This document shows positions 4,846-6,496 of a stretch of DNA of 6,496 bases, piece by piece. The translations under genes and the position numbers were made by a program. The stretch is from CAIQPS01 sp964631965 (GTDB lineage: Bacteria; Actinomycetota; Thermoleophilia; RBG-16-64-13), in assembly GCA_964631965.1 (NCBI GenBank), contig CAZWAR010000138.1, positions 1 through 6,496 on the forward strand, read 5' to 3'. Below the pieces are notes generated by a model. The model was not told the DNA's origin and made no database searches. It saw nothing but the letters and a program-made list of their open reading frames with translations. Position 1 is the first letter of the stretch. Each line of letters begins with the position of its first letter.

Positions 4846-6496
4846 CTATTCCACCGGCCAGTACCAGGGCTCTGACCCAGATCGGCCGTCCTCGTTGTAG
4901 GCGACGACCCGCAGCCAAGTGGCGGAGAGATCAGGAGGAAGATCGAACGACTCGACATCGGCTGAGGTACGGCCGATTTCTTGCCAGTCAAAGTGCACGT
5001 AGTCTCCACCCCAGTCCGACGCGTAGATGATAAATCCCGTCTCGTCGTCGGAGTTGTCGGTCCAGTCGATGGTGAAGTGGTCGGCGTTGGTGACCGTGGG
5101 CGGCACGGGGGGCGGGCCGGTGATCTCTCCCCAGATATCGAAGGCATCAAGGATAAGGTACTCCGTGGCCAGGCTGGACTCGCTGCGCCTCAGTTCCACC
5201 GTGTGGGCCTCGTCGGCGATGGTGCCGGTCGACCAAACGACCACGTCGTAGGCGGCCGGGGAGGACTCAAGATCGATGGTGGTCTGATATACATCGTCTA
5301 AGTAGACGTCGACGATTCCCGGGGTGCTCCCGGTCATGGCGATCCAGTCGAGGCGGGTGCCTTCGAAGCAGACGGTGACCGAGGCGTGCGGGGTGAGTGA
5401 GCGCCCGTAGCTGTTGCCGGAGGCCGCGCTCTTCGCGAAGTCGTGCCACTCCCCGGTCTTCATGAAGTGGTCGTTGTCCTGCTCGTAGCGGGTGGGCCCG
5501 GGAGGCGGGTCGGCGATGGTGCCCCAGACATCGACGGCATCGAGGGTCACGTACTTGGTGCTCGTGTTCACGATCGTGAAGCTGTGGAGTCCCTCGGAAA
5601 GGATGCCGCTCGACCACACGGCCACATCGTAGAAGGCCGGGGAGCTGTAGAGGTCGATAGTCTCCTGGAACTCCTCATCTAGGTAGACGTCCACCTTGCC
5701 CGGGGTGCTTCCGGTCATGGCAATCCAGTCGATCTGGGTGCCCGTGAACCACACGGTCGCCGAAGCCCCACTCGTCGCGGAGCGGCCGTAAGTGTCTGCG
5801 GAGGCAAGACCCAGTTTCTCGAAGTCATACCAGGCGCCGGTCTTCTGGATGTGCGGGTCGTCTTGTTCGTAACGAATGGGTCCGACGCCGGGCTCGAGGT
5901 AGGTGAAGGCGCCGGTGGCGGTGGCCGTGCCCGCCGGAGCGGTAACCACCACATCGACGGTCCCGACCGCATGGGCGGGGGTGAGGCAGGTGAGGCTGGT
6001 GCCAGCGATGTTCACGTCGATAGCAGTAGCGGCACTACCTCCGAAAGTGACCGCGGTGGCGCCGGAGAGGCTGGTGCCGGTGATGGTGACGGTGGTGCCG
6101 CCGGCCGTGGCGCCGGAGGCCGGGCTGACAGCGGTGATGGCAGCAGGCGCAGGCGGAGCGCTCGTGATGGTGCCCACGATGTCGACCGCATCGAGAGTCA
6201 GGTATTCGGAGGCCAGGCTGTCGTCACTTCGCTTGAGCTCCAGCTTGTGGTCGCCGGCGGCGAGGGGGCCGCTCGACCACACCTTCTCATCGTACTTCGC
6301 CGGGGAGGAATAGAGATCGACGGTGATCTTCTTCTCATCGTCTAGGTAGATATCGACCAGCCCGGGGGTGCTCCCGGTCATGGCGAGATAGTCGATCTGG
6401 CTACCTTCGAAGTAGATGGTGGCTGAAGCACCAGGGGTACTGGAGCGACCGTAACTATCCCCGGAGGCAAGACCCAGTTTCTCGAAGTCATACCAG
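4846..6496 (-). CDS. Large secreted modular protein (beta-sandwich repeats, IPT/TIG, FN3-like), C-terminal part
   Basis: The last 549 residues of a bigger protein; the frame is open to the right edge, so the ATG at 6381 is internal and the true start is outside. In order: repeat module A (6495-6166, cut at its start), an IPT/TIG immunoglobulin-like domain (6147-5893, ITAVSPASGATAGGTTVTIT), repeat module B (5874-5515), repeat module C (5490-5122) and a fibronectin III-like domain to the C-terminus (5121-4849, HFTIDWTDNSDDETGFIIYA). Each module is about 120 residues and reads RYEQDxxHxxKTGxWxDF...YGRS...DWIAMTGSTPGxVDVYLD...SSPAxYDxxVWSxG...LDAxDIWG. It is all-beta in pattern and resembles galactose-binding-like carbohydrate-binding modules. 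There is no membrane helix or sorting motif at the end, so it is probably released or held by the unseen N-terminus. An adhesion, sugar-binding or enzyme-targeting role is inferred; no catalytic domain is visible. Confidence 0.85.
   Translation of the reverse strand, partial: WYDFEKLGLASGDSYGRSSTPGASATIYFEGSQIDYLAMTGSTPGLVDIYLDDEKKITVDLYSSPAKYDEKVWSSGPLAAGDHKLELKRSDDSLASEYLTLDAVDIVGTITSAPPAPAAITAVSPASGATAGGTTVTITGTSLSGATAVTFGGSAATAIDVNIAGTSLTCLTPAHAVGTVDVVVTAPAGTATATGAFTYLEPGVGPIRYEQDDPHIQKTGAWYDFEKLGLASADTYGRSATSGASATVWFTGTQIDWIAMTGSTPGKVDVYLDEEFQETIDLYSSPAFYDVAVWSSGILSEGLHSFTIVNTSTKYVTLDAVDVWGTIADPPPGPTRYEQDNDHFMKTGEWHDFAKSAASGNSYGRSLTPHASVTVCFEGTRLDWIAMTGSTPGIVDVYLDDVYQTTIDLESSPAAYDVVVWSTGTIADEAHTVELRRSESSLATEYLILDAFDIWGEITGPPPVPPTVTNADHFTIDWTDNSDDETGFIIYASDWGGDYVHFDWQEIGRTSADVESFDLPPDLSATWLRVVAYNEDGRSGSEPWYWPVE
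5122..5490 (-). repeat. Protein repeat module C
   Basis: Third visible copy of the beta-sandwich module, about 123 residues. It keeps YGRS, DWIAMTGSTPG and LDAFDIWG but has a different middle (AKSAASGNS) and a Cys (VTVCFEG) where B has VTVWFTG-like residues. It is more distant from A and B than those two are from each other in the EKLGLAS segment. Confidence 0.75.
5515..5874 (-). repeat. Protein repeat module B
   Basis: Complete copy of the module, about 120 residues, directly after the IPT domain and joined to module C by a short Pro-rich linker (ADPPPGPT). It shares EKLGLAS, YGRS, MTGSTPG and SSPA blocks with module A, and an exact 35-base DNA identity. Confidence 0.75.
5799..5833. repeat. 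Exact 35-base direct repeat, copy in module B
   Basis: Identical over all 35 bases to 6462-6496, coding WYDFEKLGLAS. Identity at every third codon position suggests recent duplication or gene conversion between modules. The second copy reaches the window edge, so the repeat may be longer. Confidence 0.9.
5893..6147 (-). repeat. IPT/TIG domain between modules A and B
   Basis: About 85 residues: ITAVSPASGATAGGTTVTIT, GTSLSGATAVTFGG, TCLTPAHAVGTVDVVVTAPA and GAFTYLEP are the classic strands of an IPT/TIG immunoglobulin-like fold, used as a spacer or adhesion domain in secreted proteins. It breaks the otherwise regular run of modules. Confidence 0.8.
6166..6495 (-). repeat. Protein repeat module A (cut by window edge)
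   Basis: About 110 residues beginning WYDFEKLGLASGDSYGRS and ending LDAVDIVGTI. The missing start would carry the RYEQD segment seen in B and C. Further copies to the right are likely but cannot be seen. Confidence 0.75.
6462..6496. repeat. Exact 35-base direct repeat, copy in module A
   Basis: Partner of 5799-5833, with no mismatch up to the end of the window. Confidence 0.9.

Noticed and set aside
5851..6345. Gly/Ala/Arg-rich + strand frames opposite the IPT and module A region
   Set aside because: Antisense shadows of repeat-coding, GC-rich sequence.

Overview
The window is GC-rich and every gene I can support lies on the minus strand. The style of the proteins suggests a bacterium of the Actinomycetota: an ECF sigma factor, lipoboxes, a possible leaderless GTG start, and a secreted protein built of beta-sandwich modules of a kind I associate with deep-branching, Coriobacteriia-like environmental lineages. 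The placement is by eye only, so phylum is moderately likely and anything finer is a guess.

In transcription order (right to left): (1) 6496-4846 is the C-terminal 549 residues of a large secreted modular protein (repeat module, IPT/TIG domain, two more repeat modules, fibronectin III-like domain) whose start is outside the window. (2) 4845-4500 holds no gene. It contains a GC-rich hairpin, short direct repeats, a tRNA 3'-end fragment that looks like an integration scar, and a 7-4-7 palindrome over a probable leaderless promoter. (3) 4499-3850 is a toxin-antitoxin pair: a Gp49/HigB-like toxin followed by an XRE-family antitoxin. (4) 3756-3001 is a lipoprotein with two cupredoxin-like domains in which the type 1 copper ligands are largely replaced. 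(5) 3000-2419 has no convincing gene; it carries a terminator-like hairpin, G-runs and a possible ECF promoter. (6) 2418-330 is a tightly coupled two-gene unit, an ECF sigma factor and a single-pass membrane protein with an external eight-bladed beta-propeller, most simply read as sigma factor plus sensor/anti-sigma partner. (7) 162-1 is the start of another lipoprotein, cut by the window edge.

The common theme is the cell envelope: a sigma factor controlled across the membrane, two lipoproteins and a secreted adhesion- or binding-like protein. The tRNA scar and the toxin-antitoxin pair point to an element boundary near 4.6 kb. The most interesting parts are the propeller-type putative anti-sigma factor, which lacks a zinc motif, and the double cupredoxin without its cysteine ligands.
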